Source of the DNA: Capnocytophaga sp. ARDL2
Lineage (GTDB): Bacteria; Bacteroidota; Bacteroidia; Flavobacteriales; Flavobacteriaceae
DNA length: 64,000 nucleotides
Assembly (NCBI RefSeq): GCF_041530365.1
Contig: NZ_CP168034.1
Location: forward strand, 62,001-126,000
Reading direction: 5' to 3'
Shown here: positions 8,824 through 17,825 of the stretch, in pieces
How positions within the stretch are numbered: position 1 is the stretch's first letter
How the letters are laid out: each line of letters opens with the position of its first letter
Translations under genes and position numbers: made by a program
The notes under the pieces: model-generated
Seen by the model: only the letters and a program-made list of their open reading frames with translations
Databases searched by the model: none
Told to the model about the DNA's origin: nothing

Positions 8824-9369
8824 CTATTGTACAGTTTTTGGAGTTTCAAACTCGTTTTTATTCTTAAATATCAAAGCAATCAACAAACCAGCGATTGAAC
8901 CTCTCAAAATACTTCCTGCAAAACTAAAAAGCAGACTTTTCAACGCGAAATTATCCGTTTCTTTTGCCAATTGCATTTGTCCTTCAATTTCTTCTTTTAG
9001 CATACCCAAAGCTGTGAGATTATTGTACAGTAAATCCAACATCAATTGATTATTAATTTCTTTATACTCAGGTCTTACAAAGTTAAACAGCACATAAATC
9101 ATCGTTTGATTGGCTAAAAATCCAATGCAAATCATCAGTAAAAATGCAGAAAACCCCTCCTTGAAAGTTATGAGATTTTGCATGCGTTTTTTGGCAATCC
9201 ACACACACAAAACACCCATTATCACAACTACCACCATGTTGAAAATACCAAACGAAGTTTTGGTAAACAAAGTAGGATCGTAGAAAAAAGCGACCACATC
9301 TACCAAAATGTAGTACAACGCTAGTACACATCCGAAAAATATTCCGGTGTTTTTGATATTTTGATTCAT
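8824..9369 (-). CDS. DUF4199 family membrane protein
   Basis: This 181-residue protein has about four membrane segments: residues 8-30, 40-60, 70-95 and a last one near 148-170. The spacing and the polar stretch between helices three and four (the MKEEIEGQMQLAKETDNF region) match DUF4199, a Bacteroidota-specific family of unknown function that commonly sits just upstream of a GT2 enzyme, as here. The start ATGAATCAAAATATC at 9369 is the only reasonable one. Its likely role is auxiliary to the glycosyltransferase or to envelope assembly, inferred from context only. Confidence 0.85.
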   Translation of the reverse strand: MNQNIKNTGIFFGCVLALYYILVDVVAFFYDPTLFTKTSFGIFNMVVVVIMGVLCVWIAKKRMQNLITFKEGFSAFLLMICIGFLANQTMIYVLFNFVRPEYKEINNQLMLDLLYNNLTALGMLKEEIEGQMQLAKETDNFALKSLLFSFAGSILRGSIAGLLIALIFKNKNEFETPKTVQ

Positions 9370-9434
9370 TGTATTTATCTAAAAAATTAACCACAAAAAT
9401 AAGAAATTAAACCCTACCTTTTTACAGAAAAGAA

Positions 9435-9468
9435 AAAAAGCTGTTCGGATACTTTCGAACAGCTTTTT
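9435..9468 (-). terminator. hairpin terminator after the E2 gene
   Basis: AAAAAGCTGTTCG and CGAACAGCTTTTT form a 13-bp stem with a 7-nt loop between the E2 stop at 9488 and the DUF4199 start. The T run is longer when read on the minus strand, the direction of the E2 gene. Confidence 0.8.
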
Positions 9469-9487
9469 ATTATCAACTAAAAACATA

Positions 9488-10792
9488 TTAAAATTCTCTG
9501 TTAACGTCAAAGTTTTCAAGGTAGTACGCTACTCTTGCAACAAACTGACCTCCCAATGCTCCGTCCACTACTCTATGATCATAAGAGTGCGATAAGAACA
9601 TTTTTTGGCGGATTCCGATAAAGTCTCCTTCTGGAGTTTCGATAACCGCAGGCACTTTACGTATAGCACCCAAAGCCAAGATTCCCACTTGAGGTTGGTT
9701 GATGATCGGCGTACCAAATACAGAACCAAAGGTACCTACGTTGGTTACTGTATAAGTTCCACCTTGTGTATCGTCTGGTTTCAATTTACCAGCTTTTGCT
9801 CTGTATGCCAAATCGTTTACCGCTTTTGCCATACCTAATAAGTTCAATTGATCAGCGTTTTTGATTACTGGTACAATCAAGTTACCATTTGGCAATGCAG
9901 CCGCCATACCCAAGTTGATATTTTTCTTTTTGATGATATAATCTCCATCAACAGAGATATTCATCATAGGAAAATCTTTCAATGCTTTTGCAACCGCCTC
10001 CATAAATATCGGAGTAAACGTCAATTTTTCACCATCGCGTTTTTCAAATGTTGCTTTTACTTTATTTCTCCATTTTACAATATTGGTTACATCTACTTCG
10101 ATAAACGACTGAACGTGAGCCGAAGTCTGCACAGATTGTACCATGTGATGAGCAATCATCTTACGCATACGATCCATCTCGATGATTTCGTCTTGACCGT
10201 TTACCGAAACAGGAACTACTTTTGCAACAGGAGCCGCCGCTGGAACAGGAGTTGCCACTGGTTGAGCAGCAACAGTAGAAGGAGCCGCAGTAGGCTGAGC
10301 ACCTCTATTTTTCACATAATCCAAAATATCGTTTTTCGTTACGCGACCCTCTTTACCAGTACCTTTGATAGACTCCAATTCAGCCAAAGAAACACCTTCT
10401 TCTTTAGCTATATTTTTCACCAATGGAGAGAAAAATTTATCAGAATCAGCAAAATTTGTTTCTGTAGTAACCTGTGCAACTTCTACTGTCTTTTGTACAG
10501 TTTCCGCAGCTTTTGCTACTTCAACAGTTGGAGCAGAAGTATCGTCTCCACCTTCCGTTTCGATGACAGCAATGGTTTGTCCCACTTGTACTACATCATC
10601 TTTTTGAAATAGGATTTCAACAATTTTACCAGCTACCTCAGACGGAACTTCACTATCCACTTTGTCCGTAGCTACCTCAACTACTGTTTCATCTTGTTCT
10701 ACAGTATCTCCTACGTTTTTTACCCAATTGGTAATGGTCGCCTCTGCAACACTCTCCCCCATTTTAGGTAACTTTAATTCAAATTTTGCCAT
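9488..10792 (-). CDS. 2-oxoacid dehydrogenase complex E2 (dihydrolipoyl acyltransferase)
   Basis: This is the E2 core subunit of a 2-oxoacid dehydrogenase complex, transferring an acyl group from lipoamide to CoA. From the ATG at 10792 it has 434 residues. The lipoyl domain covers residues 1-78, with the lipoylated Lys44 in VATDKVDSEV. An Ala/Pro-rich linker and a peripheral-subunit-binding domain follow (FFSPLVKNIAKEEGVSLAEL, near 120-165), then a second flexible linker and the acyltransferase domain ending with the catalytic SYDHRVVDG. Flavobacterial proteins of this type usually belong to the branched-chain or pyruvate-like complexes, and sequence alone does not separate these. No E1 or E3 gene adjoins it. 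The longer in-frame start at 10828 is rejected because it adds residues from AT-rich leader. Confidence 0.93.
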   Translation of the reverse strand: MAKFELKLPKMGESVAEATITNWVKNVGDTVEQDETVVEVATDKVDSEVPSEVAGKIVEILFQKDDVVQVGQTIAVIETEGGDDTSAPTVEVAKAAETVQKTVEVAQVTTETNFADSDKFFSPLVKNIAKEEGVSLAELESIKGTGKEGRVTKNDILDYVKNRGAQPTAAPSTVAAQPVATPVPAAAPVAKVVPVSVNGQDEIIEMDRMRKMIAHHMVQSVQTSAHVQSFIEVDVTNIVKWRNKVKATFEKRDGEKLTFTPIFMEAVAKALKDFPMMNISVDGDYIIKKKNINLGMAAALPNGNLIVPVIKNADQLNLLGMAKAVNDLAYRAKAGKLKPDDTQGGTYTVTNVGTFGSVFGTPIINQPQVGILALGAIRKVPAVIETPEGDFIGIRQKMFLSHSYDHRVVDGALGGQFVARVAYYLENFDVNREF

Positions 10793-11346
10793 ATTGTTTG
10801 TTCTATGAATTTTAAAAATAAAATACAAATTTACAACTTTTTTTACGCTTAAAAATTGTTTTATGAAAAAAGTTTAATTCTATGATAAAAATTTGCTCGT
10901 TTGTACGTTTTTCTTTGTTGAACTATTTTTTATTTTTGATGATATATGGGAAAATAAACGGCTATACTAACTAAAATTTTCCTTTTTTTAATTTAAAAGA
11001 TTCATTGCTGCCAAACGTTTTTTATCTATTCTATTCAGCGAAACATTTTCCTTACAAATCAATCATTTATATAAGTTAAACGTTTTTTTGTTATTAATTA
11101 AACACATAGAAACAAAACCTGTGGAAATCTGGTTTTAACCATAGGCTTAATCGCTTTAAAATAATGTTTTTTATCATTCCAGAAAAATCTGTGTCAATCT
11201 GTGAAACCTGCGTGAGACTTAAACAAGTGTAGCGTCTCTCTTCCGATAGCTATCGGAACTTCGTTGTAAAAGAAAAAAGCAACACATTTTGAAACTCTAT
11301 ACTTTTTCCCTATCTTAGCAAAATGTTTATTTCATTATAAAAAACA
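10793..11346. repeat. mosaic intergenic repeat, copy 3, with palindrome (gene-free 554 bp)
   Basis: No gene is visible. Positions 10793-11095 are plain AT-rich spacer. Positions 11140-11217 resemble 41975-42060 in the same orientation: TTTTAACCATAGGCTTAA against TTTAAACCATAGATTTAA, then TTTTTTATCAT, then AATCTGTGTCAATCTG against AATCTGTGTAAATCAG, and GCGTGAGA. Positions 11241-11258 are the perfect 18-bp palindrome TTCCGATAGCTATCGGAA. The promoter for the carboxylase gene follows at 11289-11318. Confidence 0.6.
11289..11318 (+). promoter_or_regulatory. Bacteroidota-type promoter of the acyl-CoA carboxylase gene
   Basis: TTG at 11289-11291 is followed after 19 bases by TATCTTAG at 11311-11318. 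This is one mismatch from the flavobacterial TAnnTTTG -7 element at the usual spacing, 28 bases before the start codon. Confidence 0.55.
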
Positions 11347-12990
11347 ATGGATATTAATTTCAATAAAAACGAAGACTATAACAAACTTTTAGTTGCTGAT
11401 TTAAAACAAAAATTGGCAAAAGTAAAATTGGGCGGTGGTGAAAAACGCATCGCCAAACTTCACGCAGAAGGCAAAATGACTGCCAGAGAGCGTATCGATT
11501 ACCTTTTAGACAAAGACGCAGAATCTATCGAAATCGGAGCTTTTGTAGGCGATGAAATGTACACAGAACACGGTGGTTGTCCATCAGGTGGTGTGGTAGT
11601 AAAAATCGGATACATCAAAGGAAAACAATGTATCGTAGTTGCTAACGACGCTACCGTAAAAGCAGGGGCTTGGTTTCCCATCACAGGAAAGAAAAACTTG
11701 AGAGCTCAAGAAATCGCTATGGAAAACCGATTGCCTATCATCTATTTAGTAGATTCGGCTGGAGTTTATTTGCCAATGCAAGACGAAATTTTCCCTGATA
11801 AAGAACACTTCGGTCGCATTTTCAGAAACAATGCCATCATGTCATCGATGGGAATTACGCAAATTGCTGCTGTAATGGGAAGTTGTGTGGCTGGCGGAGC
11901 ATATTTGCCTATTATGAGCGATGAAGCCTTAATTGTGGACAAAACAGGCTCTATCTTCTTGGCAGGTTCGTATTTGGTAAAAGCGGCAATCGGTGAATCT
12001 ATCGACAATGAAACTTTGGGTGGAGCGACGACACATACTGAAATTTCGGGTGTAACAGATTACAAAGCCAAAGACGACAAAGATTGCTTGGACAAAATCA
12101 AAAATATTGTAGATAAAATCGGAGCGTTTGACAAAGCTGGATTTAGCCGTGTAAAACCCGTAAAACCAGCACTTGACCCGAACGAGATCTACGGAATCTT
12201 ACCAAAATCTCGTGCCGACCAATACGATATGATGGAAATCATCAAACGATTGGTGGACGATTCGGAATTTGAAGAATACAAAGCAGGATACGGACAAACA
12301 ATCATCACAGGTTATGCTCGTATCGACGGTTGGGCAGTGGGAATCGTTGCCAACCAACGCAAAGTGGTAAAAACCGCTGGAGCAAAAACCAAACCAAGCG
12401 AAATGCAATTTGGTGGAGTGATTTACTCAGATTCAGCAGATAAAGCAACGAGATTTATTGCCAACTGTAACCAAAAGAAAATTCCATTAGTATTCTTGCA
12501 AGATGTAACTGGATTCATGGTAGGTTCGAAATCAGAACACGGAGGCATCATCAAAGACGGAGCAAAAATGGTAAATGCTGTTTCTAATTCGGTAGTACCT
12601 AAGTTTACAGTAGTGGTAGGAAATTCGTACGGAGCAGGAAACTATGCAATGTGTGGAAAGGCATATGACCCACGATTGATTTTTGCCTGGCCAAGTGCCG
12701 AATTGGCAGTAATGGGAGGAGCTCAAGCAGCAAAAGTATTGTTGCAAATCGAGGCATCGTCATTGAAAGCCAAAGGCGAAGAATTGACTCCAGAAAAAGA
12801 CGCCGAATTGTTTGACAAAATCAAAGCGAGATACGACAAACAAATTTCACCTTACTATGCAGCCGCTCGTTTATGGACAGATGCCATCATCGACCCACTC
12901 GAAACACGCAAATGGATTTCTATGGGTATCGAAGCCGCAGACCACGCTCCTATCGAAAAACCATTCAATTTGGGAGTTATCCAAACCTAA
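11347..12990 (+). CDS. acyl-CoA carboxylase, carboxyltransferase beta subunit
   Basis: This 547-residue protein is the biotin-dependent carboxyltransferase subunit of the propionyl/methylcrotonyl-CoA carboxylase type. It moves the carboxyl group from carboxybiotin to an acyl-CoA. It has the N- and C-crotonase-like halves, the early MTARERIDYLLD motif, the oxyanion-hole glycine stretches MGSCVAGGAYLPIMSDE and GNSYGAGNYAMCGKAYDP, and AVMGGAQAAKVL near the C-terminus. It lacks the zinc ribbon of plastid/bacterial AccD, so it is not the acetyl-CoA carboxylase beta subunit. The biotin-carrying subunit is not in the window. A typical promoter precedes it and a strong terminator follows directly, so it is monocistronic. 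Confidence 0.93.
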   Translation: MDINFNKNEDYNKLLVADLKQKLAKVKLGGGEKRIAKLHAEGKMTARERIDYLLDKDAESIEIGAFVGDEMYTEHGGCPSGGVVVKIGYIKGKQCIVVANDATVKAGAWFPITGKKNLRAQEIAMENRLPIIYLVDSAGVYLPMQDEIFPDKEHFGRIFRNNAIMSSMGITQIAAVMGSCVAGGAYLPIMSDEALIVDKTGSIFLAGSYLVKAAIGESIDNETLGGATTHTEISGVTDYKAKDDKDCLDKIKNIVDKIGAFDKAGFSRVKPVKPALDPNEIYGILPKSRADQYDMMEIIKRLVDDSEFEEYKAGYGQTIITGYARIDGWAVGIVANQRKVVKTAGAKTKPSEMQFGGVIYSDSADKATRFIANCNQKKIPLVFLQDVTGFMVGSKSEHGGIIKDGAKMVNAVSNSVVPKFTVVVGNSYGAGNYAMCGKAYDPRLIFAWPSAELAVMGGAQAAKVLLQIEASSLKAKGEELTPEKDAELFDKIKARYDKQISPYYAAARLWTDAIIDPLETRKWISMGIEAADHAPIEKPFNLGVIQT

Positions 12991-12998
12991 TATACCAC

Positions 12999-13034
12999 AA
13001 AACCGCCTCAAAAGGGCGGTTTTGTTTTTTTTTG
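12999..13034 (+). terminator. hairpin terminator after the carboxylase gene
   Basis: AAAACCGCC pairs with GGCGGTTTT across a 6-7 nt loop and is followed by a T-rich tract, nine bases after the stop codon. A near copy of the same stem ends the next gene at 14407. Confidence 0.85.
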
Positions 13035-13284
13035 TAGTTTATAGCCAATGTTACCAACACAATCAAAATTACTTTGGCAAAGTTTATTGTACATTATATA
13101 TTTTCTCACATATAGAAAGCTAATTAATTGAAGTTATATTTCATTTATTTGCTCCTATAAACTTCAATTTTTCACAATTAACATTTGACTTATATACCCA
13201 AAAAAAACACCCAAAAATTCCTATATTTTTTGTTTATTATCTCAACTTTTTTTCGTACATTCTGATAAGAAAATAACAACAAAA

Positions 13285-14401
13285 ATGAGAAAAAAAAAAC
13301 TACCACAAACAACGCAAATTCAATCGACAAAACTGTGATTAGCGAAACGACCGCAATCGAAAATGTAACTCCAAAAACTGTAGCCGAGGGCGATGTAATC
13401 GCTGGCAAAACCAAAGCCGAAACTCGTGCATTGAGCGACCAAATCCTCACAAGTAAAAGCAAAGCTCAAGCTGCGAAAGACTACCTAAACAATTTCCCTA
13501 AAAAAGAGAAAAAACTCATTTTAGAGCTTCTAAGACAGGAAATCATGGAAGAAAACTCTAAAATACTCCCTGACGAAGAATTGGTGGCAAAATGGCAAAA
13601 TGGCGAGTATCCATACAAAAACTTAATGTCGCGTAAGAACTATGAAAAACAAAAGTACGATCTTCAAGTAGAATTGCTCAAATTGCAAGCGTGGGTAAAA
13701 GAAACTGGTGCTCGTGTGGTTATCCTTTTCGAAGGGCGTGATGCTGCGGGTAAAGGAGGAACTATCAAGCGTGTAATGGAACACCTAAACCCTCGTGGTG
13801 CGAGAGTGGTTGCCTTGGAAAAACCTACGCAAGAAGAATCGGGGCAATGGTATTTCCAACGCTATGTAAAGCATTTTACCTACCAAAGGCGAAATCGTAC
13901 TCTTTGACCGCTCGTGGTACAACCGTGCAGGGGTAGAACGCGTAATGGGGTTCTGTACCGATGAGGAATACTTAGAATTTATGCGTCAAGCTCCTGAGTT
14001 TGAAAGAAATTTGGTTCGCAGTGGTATTATCTTGATTAAATTCTGGTTCTCTGTTAGCCAAGAAGAGCAAAAACGCCGCTTTAAAGACCGCGAAACACAC
14101 CCATTAAAACAATGGAAACTATCGCCAATTGACAAGGCTTCGTTGGACAAATGGGACGACTATACACAGGCTAAGGAAAAAATGTTTTTCTACACCGATA
14201 CATCAGACGCTCCGTGGACAGTGGTAAAATCAAACTGTAAAAAAGAGAGCTCGTCTAAATGCGATGCGTTATGTCTTGCACAAAGTACCTTATAAAAAGA
14301 AAAACCTCAACAAAATCGGAAAAGTAGATCCGCTGATTGTAGGTCGCTCAAATGTGATATACGAACAAGGAGAAACTTTTATGTATACCGATGCAAAATA
14401 A
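13285..14401 (+). pseudogene. ppk2: polyphosphate kinase 2 (frameshifted)
   Basis: The pieces add up to one PPK2 protein, which uses polyphosphate to phosphorylate nucleotides or the reverse. The first piece (13335-13907) carries the substrate-binding and Walker A region [18 protein letters not shown] and ends at TTTTACC near 13873. Removing one T gives [28 protein letters not shown], the conserved Walker B/lid region. The second piece reads to about 14240, where a one-base shift near GTAAAAAAGAG recovers the C-terminal RARLNAMRYVLHKVPYKKK and a TAA at 14399-14401. The N-terminus may need a third shift in a ten-A run at 13290 to use the ATG at 13285; otherwise GTG at 13335 could start it. As written the gene cannot make a full-length enzyme. 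Confidence 0.85.
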
Positions 14402-14406
14402 ATGAT

Positions 14407-14434
14407 AAAACCGCCTTTTGGGGCGGTTTTTTTT
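14407..14434 (+). terminator. hairpin terminator after ppk2
   Basis: AAAACCGCC and GGCGGTTTTTTTT form a stem with a short loop, six bases after the ppk2 stop codon. Confidence 0.85.
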
Positions 14435-14493
14435 GTTTTTAATGCAAACGATTTATTCCATCAAAAAAATATGTATATTTGATTTACTAAAGT

Positions 14494-14872
14494 ATGAAAA
14501 ATTTACTATTTCTTTCATTGATAATATCGATGATATCTTGCAAAGAGCAAGAAAAAGTAGATTTATTTCAACTCGAGTTAAATGAAAAAGTTGAAAATAT
14601 AATCAGCAAAGACGAGAATATCAAGAAATTCATCGGAACAGAGAGTATAGAACATCCTTTAGTTGTATTAGTAGAAGATACGGATGCTAACTGTTATTCC
14701 ATTTCGGATATCTCGGTGGACAAAGTATTTCTATTGCTAAAATCGAGTAGTGTAAAGCACCAATTTGCCCAAAAATTGCTATTGGGATAATATGAATAGC
14801 TTGTTACAACTGGGCAATTCCGACTGCAACATGGAAGATTATCTGAAAGAATTAGGAGTTACCACGGAATAA
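14494..14872 (+). pseudogene. small lipoprotein of unknown function, probably frameshifted near its end
   Basis: The open frame gives 98 residues starting with a lipoprotein signal (MKNLLFLSLIISMISCKEQ, lipobox cysteine at residue 16) and ends with KLLLG and TAA at 14788-14790. Dropping one G from the GGG at 14785-14787 lets the frame run on as DNMNSLLQLGNSDCNMEDYLKEL-GVTTE to a TAA at 14870-14872. This reads like the natural end of the protein. The family is unknown to me. If the GGG is correct, the protein is simply 27 residues shorter than its ancestor. Confidence 0.5.
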
Positions 14873-14889
14873 TTGCCTGAGCAAATATC

Positions 14890-15405
14890 CTATCCTGGGT
14901 CAATATCGTAAAAAGAAAGTTTTTCGATTTTGTTATCCTTGTTAAAATAGATGTAAATATATTCAGATGCACCACCACCGTGAATATAAAATTTATTACT
15001 CTCATCTGTAGCTTCTACCTCATACCGATCCCAATCACTGATTTGTTTGTTAAGCACAAATTTATAATTGTATTTCTTTGCGGGCTTTTTTTCAAACCAC
15101 CCTTCGCCGTCGCAATGAACAATAAGGGCTATAGTTTTATTAATTTTCTCAACGGAAAGATTTTTGATAAAACCCGAGGTTTGCCCCATTCCTCGGAAGT
15201 ACTGCTCGTAATAGAAAGTCCAATTTTCGGCAAAATATTTTTGCAAAGATTTCCCTTGTTGCAAGTCTTTGGTGAACTGTTTGGGAATTTGCAAACGATT
15301 ATTAGGTTGTTGCTCTTCAATTGTAACCTTCGAACTTAGATTTCCTCTGAATGAATAAGAGGAAAATCCTACTATTGCTATTATAAAAAGTAATTTCATA
15401 AGCAT
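14890..15405 (-). CDS. exported protein of unknown function
   Basis: This 171-residue protein has an N-terminal hydrophobic segment (MLMKLLFIIAIVGFSSYSF) that looks like a signal peptide without a lipobox. The rest is mixed alpha/beta with a lysine-rich middle (GWFEKKPAKKYNYKF) and an aromatic C-terminal stretch (GGGASEYIYIYFNKDNKIEK). I recognise no domain. A second ATG at codon 3 would serve equally as start. It lies downstream of, and in the same direction as, the aminopeptidase gene, but a hairpin at 15417-15450 separates them. Confidence 0.65.
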   Translation of the reverse strand: MLMKLLFIIAIVGFSSYSFRGNLSSKVTIEEQQPNNRLQIPKQFTKDLQQGKSLQKYFAENWTFYYEQYFRGMGQTSGFIKNLSVEKINKTIALIVHCDGEGWFEKKPAKKYNYKFVLNKQISDWDRYEVEATDESNKFYIHGGGASEYIYIYFNKDNKIEKLSFYDIDPG

Positions 15406-15416
15406 TTAATTAAGAA

Positions 15417-15450
15417 AACCTTGCCAAAACTACAAAGTCTTGACAAGGTT
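15417..15450 (-). terminator. hairpin after the Xaa-Pro aminopeptidase gene
   Basis: AACCTTGCCAAAACT and the complementary AGTCTTGACAAGGTT form a stem with two mismatches nine bases past the stop at 15459. Read on the minus strand it is followed by TTTTC. Confidence 0.55.
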
Positions 15451-15458
15451 ATATTTTA

Positions 15459-17228
15459 TCATAAAGGACTCACCAACTCCAAGAACCAAGCTTTAACCTC
15501 ACCTTCAAGGTGCGGAGCAAGTTTATCTTGGCAAGTTTTGTGGTAGGCATTGAGCCAGTCTTTTTCTTCTTCGGTGAGTAGTTCTACAGCGATAACATCT
15601 TTGAAAAACGGACAAAGCGTTAAGGTTTCAAATCCGTAGAAAGTACCCGAAGTTGTGGTTTCCAATTCAGTTACAGCGACCAAATTTTCGTGACGGATTC
15701 CGTACTGATTTTCTACATAAAACCCAGGTTCGTTGGAGCAAACCATTCCTGCCAACAACTCCTGCGGATTCATGTCTTTGCGAATATTCTGAGGCCCTTC
15801 GTGTACATTCATAAAACTTCCCACACCGTGCCCTGTGCCGTGTGCGTAATCTTTACCATGCAACCACAACGGCATTCTCGCAATGGCATCCAATTGCACC
15901 CCACGAGTGCCTTTAGGGAATTTTACCAATGACAATTCAATCATTCCTTTCAACACCAAAGTACAATCTCTTTTAAATTCATCAGAAACTGTTCCCAAAG
16001 CCAAAGTTCTTGTAATATCGGTCGTTCCTTCCAAATACTGACCTCCAGAATCTATCAAAATACTACCGTCGTTGGTAACTTCTTTACTGCCGTTTTCAGG
16101 AGCTGAATAATGCACAATCGCACCGTTGCCTTTGTATCCGATGATACTTCCGAAACTTTCGCCTACGAAATTCTCTCCTGCCGCACGAAATCCTCTCAAT
16201 TTCAATCCAATAGAATATTCCGTCATCGGTTCTTTGCCTACATTGTGTTTCAGCCAATATAAAAATTTCACCATCGCCACCCCATCGCGAACCATCACCT
16301 TGCGGAAACCTTCCAATTCGGTAGCGTTTTTCTGAGCTTTCATCAAATTGCCTGGAACGGCAGCTTTGATAAACGAATTATTTTTTTTCAAGGCAAAAAA
16401 CACCGATTGGTTGCAATTTGGCGAAATCAACACTTTTTCTCCGTTGAATTTTCCTAAAAATGAGAAAAACTCTTCATAAGGCAAGGTTTTCACCTCAGCT
16501 TCGGCTAATTGCTTTTTAGCTTCCTCATTCAATTTTTCATCATCTACAAAAAGGATCGCTTCGTTTGGCGAAAGGGCGATATATCCTAAAAACACAGGGT
16601 TGCAATCCACATCGCTACCACGCAAATTCACCGTCCAAGCCACATCGTCTAAACTTGAAATGATATGCAACGACGCACCCATCTCTGACATTTTTTGTCG
16701 AATAGCCGACAATTTATCCGATACCGATTGCCCCGCCCATTTTAGTGGATGAGCAAATATTTCGTTTTTAGAAGGTGTTCCTCTATCTGTCCAAATGTTT
16801 TCCAACAAAGCAGCATCTACCAACTGAATATTTTTCGCTTTCAATTTACTTTCCAAAGCCTCCCAATTGGCATTAGAAGTTGCTAAGGCATTTACCGCAA
16901 CTTTTCCGTTTTTAGGGGTTTGCGAAATAATCCAATCGATATAATTGGGAGTTTCCTCCACGTCATCTTTCATCAACTGAATTTCGCTTCCCTCCAACTC
17001 AATCGGAGCTTGTACAAAATAGCGACCATCTGTCCATAAAGCCGACTGCGTAGTTGTAACCACCGCAAAACCCGCCGAACCGGTAAAACCCGTCAACCAC
17101 GAGCGTTCTTGCCATTCATCAGGAAGGTATTCGCTCATATGTGGGTCAGCCGAAAACACGACAAATGCGTGGATATTTTCTTGTTGCATCTTCTCGCGAA
17201 GTGCTTGTATTTTTTGATTTGTAGTCAT
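15459..17228 (-). CDS. Xaa-Pro aminopeptidase (M24B, aminopeptidase P family)
   Basis: This 589-residue cytosolic peptidase removes an N-terminal residue preceding proline. Two creatinase-like N-terminal domains (residues 1-310, with SGFAVVTTTQSALWTDGRYF-like strand pattern) precede a pita-bread catalytic domain. The dinuclear metal ligands are visible: the two aspartates in DSGGQYLEGTTDITRT, His in HGTGHGVGSFMNVHEGPQ, Glu in NEPGFY and Glu in GIRHENLV. The long form is typical of Bacteroidota and of eukaryotic APP1. With pepT at 38.8 kb and the two POT permeases just upstream, it suggests use of imported peptides. The start ATGACTACAAATCAAAAA at 17228 is unambiguous. Confidence 0.95.
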   Translation of the reverse strand: MTTNQKIQALREKMQQENIHAFVVFSADPHMSEYLPDEWQERSWLTGFTGSAGFAVVTTTQSALWTDGRYFVQAPIELEGSEIQLMKDDVEETPNYIDWIISQTPKNGKVAVNALATSNANWEALESKLKAKNIQLVDAALLENIWTDRGTPSKNEIFAHPLKWAGQSVSDKLSAIRQKMSEMGASLHIISSLDDVAWTVNLRGSDVDCNPVFLGYIALSPNEAILFVDDEKLNEEAKKQLAEAEVKTLPYEEFFSFLGKFNGEKVLISPNCNQSVFFALKKNNSFIKAAVPGNLMKAQKNATELEGFRKVMVRDGVAMVKFLYWLKHNVGKEPMTEYSIGLKLRGFRAAGENFVGESFGSIIGYKGNGAIVHYSAPENGSKEVTNDGSILIDSGGQYLEGTTDITRTLALGTVSDEFKRDCTLVLKGMIELSLVKFPKGTRGVQLDAIARMPLWLHGKDYAHGTGHGVGSFMNVHEGPQNIRKDMNPQELLAGMVCSNEPGFYVENQYGIRHENLVAVTELETTTSGTFYGFETLTLCPFFKDVIAVELLTEEEKDWLNAYHKTCQDKLAPHLEGEVKAWFLELVSPL

Positions 17229-17267
17229 TGTAAAACTATTTTATTTGAAATGTAAAGTTATCAAAAA

Positions 17268-17301
17268 AAATCCCATTCAACTAATAAGTTAAATGGGATT
17301 T
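17268..17301 (-). terminator. hairpin terminator after the exported thioredoxin-like gene
   Basis: AAATCCCATTCAACT and AGTTAAATGGGATTT pair with one mismatch around a short loop. Read on the minus strand the stem ends in a T run, 18 bases past the stop at 17319. Confidence 0.8.
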
Positions 17302-17318
17302 CCATAAAATTAATTAAA

Positions 17319-17780
17319 CTATTTCAATTCTTTCATCAATTCATCAGCTGGTCTTACTCCCATAATGTTTTTGATTACTTTACCATTTTGGTCGATAACC
17401 ATCATAGTAGGATAAGCTCTTACACCAATTGCCAATGTAAATTCGTGAACTGAATTTCTTGAGTTTTTTCGAGCTTCTTGATAACCGGGGTTTTTGTAGG
17501 CTTTACCTTGAAAGCTAAACTCCTCATTTCCTTCAGCGTTAAATTTCACTGGATTGTAATTGTCGTTGATAAATTTTGCAAACGCCTCGTCAGAGAAAGT
17601 TTGTTTATCCAACATTTTACATGGTCCACACCATACAGTGTACGCATCTAAGAAAATAGGTTTTTTGTTTTTCTTTTGAGCGCTCAACGCTTCACTCATG
17701 CTCATCCATTTGATTTGAGCTTGTACATTGCTTACCATACCAAACAATGCAATCAATACTACTAATAAGATTCTTTTCAT
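17319..17780 (-). CDS. exported thioredoxin family protein
   Basis: This is a 153-residue protein with a signal peptide (MKRILLVVLIALFGMVSNVQAQ) followed by a thioredoxin fold. The redox motif is VWCGPC with Cys51 and Cys54, followed by the KMLDKQTFSDEAFAKFINDNY helix pattern. The cis-proline region is VRAYPTMMVID near residue 125. It resembles the DUF255/thioredoxin_7-like periplasmic thioredoxins of Bacteroidota, which reduce or isomerise disulfides in exported proteins. It is followed by a terminator. It lies 45 bases downstream of the peptide transporter at 17826 and may be cotranscribed with it. Confidence 0.88.
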   Translation of the reverse strand: MKRILLVVLIALFGMVSNVQAQIKWMSMSEALSAQKKNKKPIFLDAYTVWCGPCKMLDKQTFSDEAFAKFINDNYNPVKFNAEGNEEFSFQGKAYKNPGYQEARKNSRNSVHEFTLAIGVRAYPTMMVIDQNGKVIKNIMGVRPADELMKELK

Positions 17781-17825
17781 TTTATAAAAAATTAATTATA
17801 CTATCAGCAATAACAAATAGTGTGC

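Noticed and set aside
9848-10612. Long plus-strand frame of 254 codons within the E2 gene
   Set aside because: It is antisense to well-conserved E2 domains and rich in H, R, S and Y, as expected for a shadow frame.
13190-13462. 90-codon minus-strand frame overlapping the start of ppk2
   Set aside because: It runs antisense across the ppk2 N-terminus and AT-rich spacer, and its hydrophobic composition mirrors low-complexity DNA.
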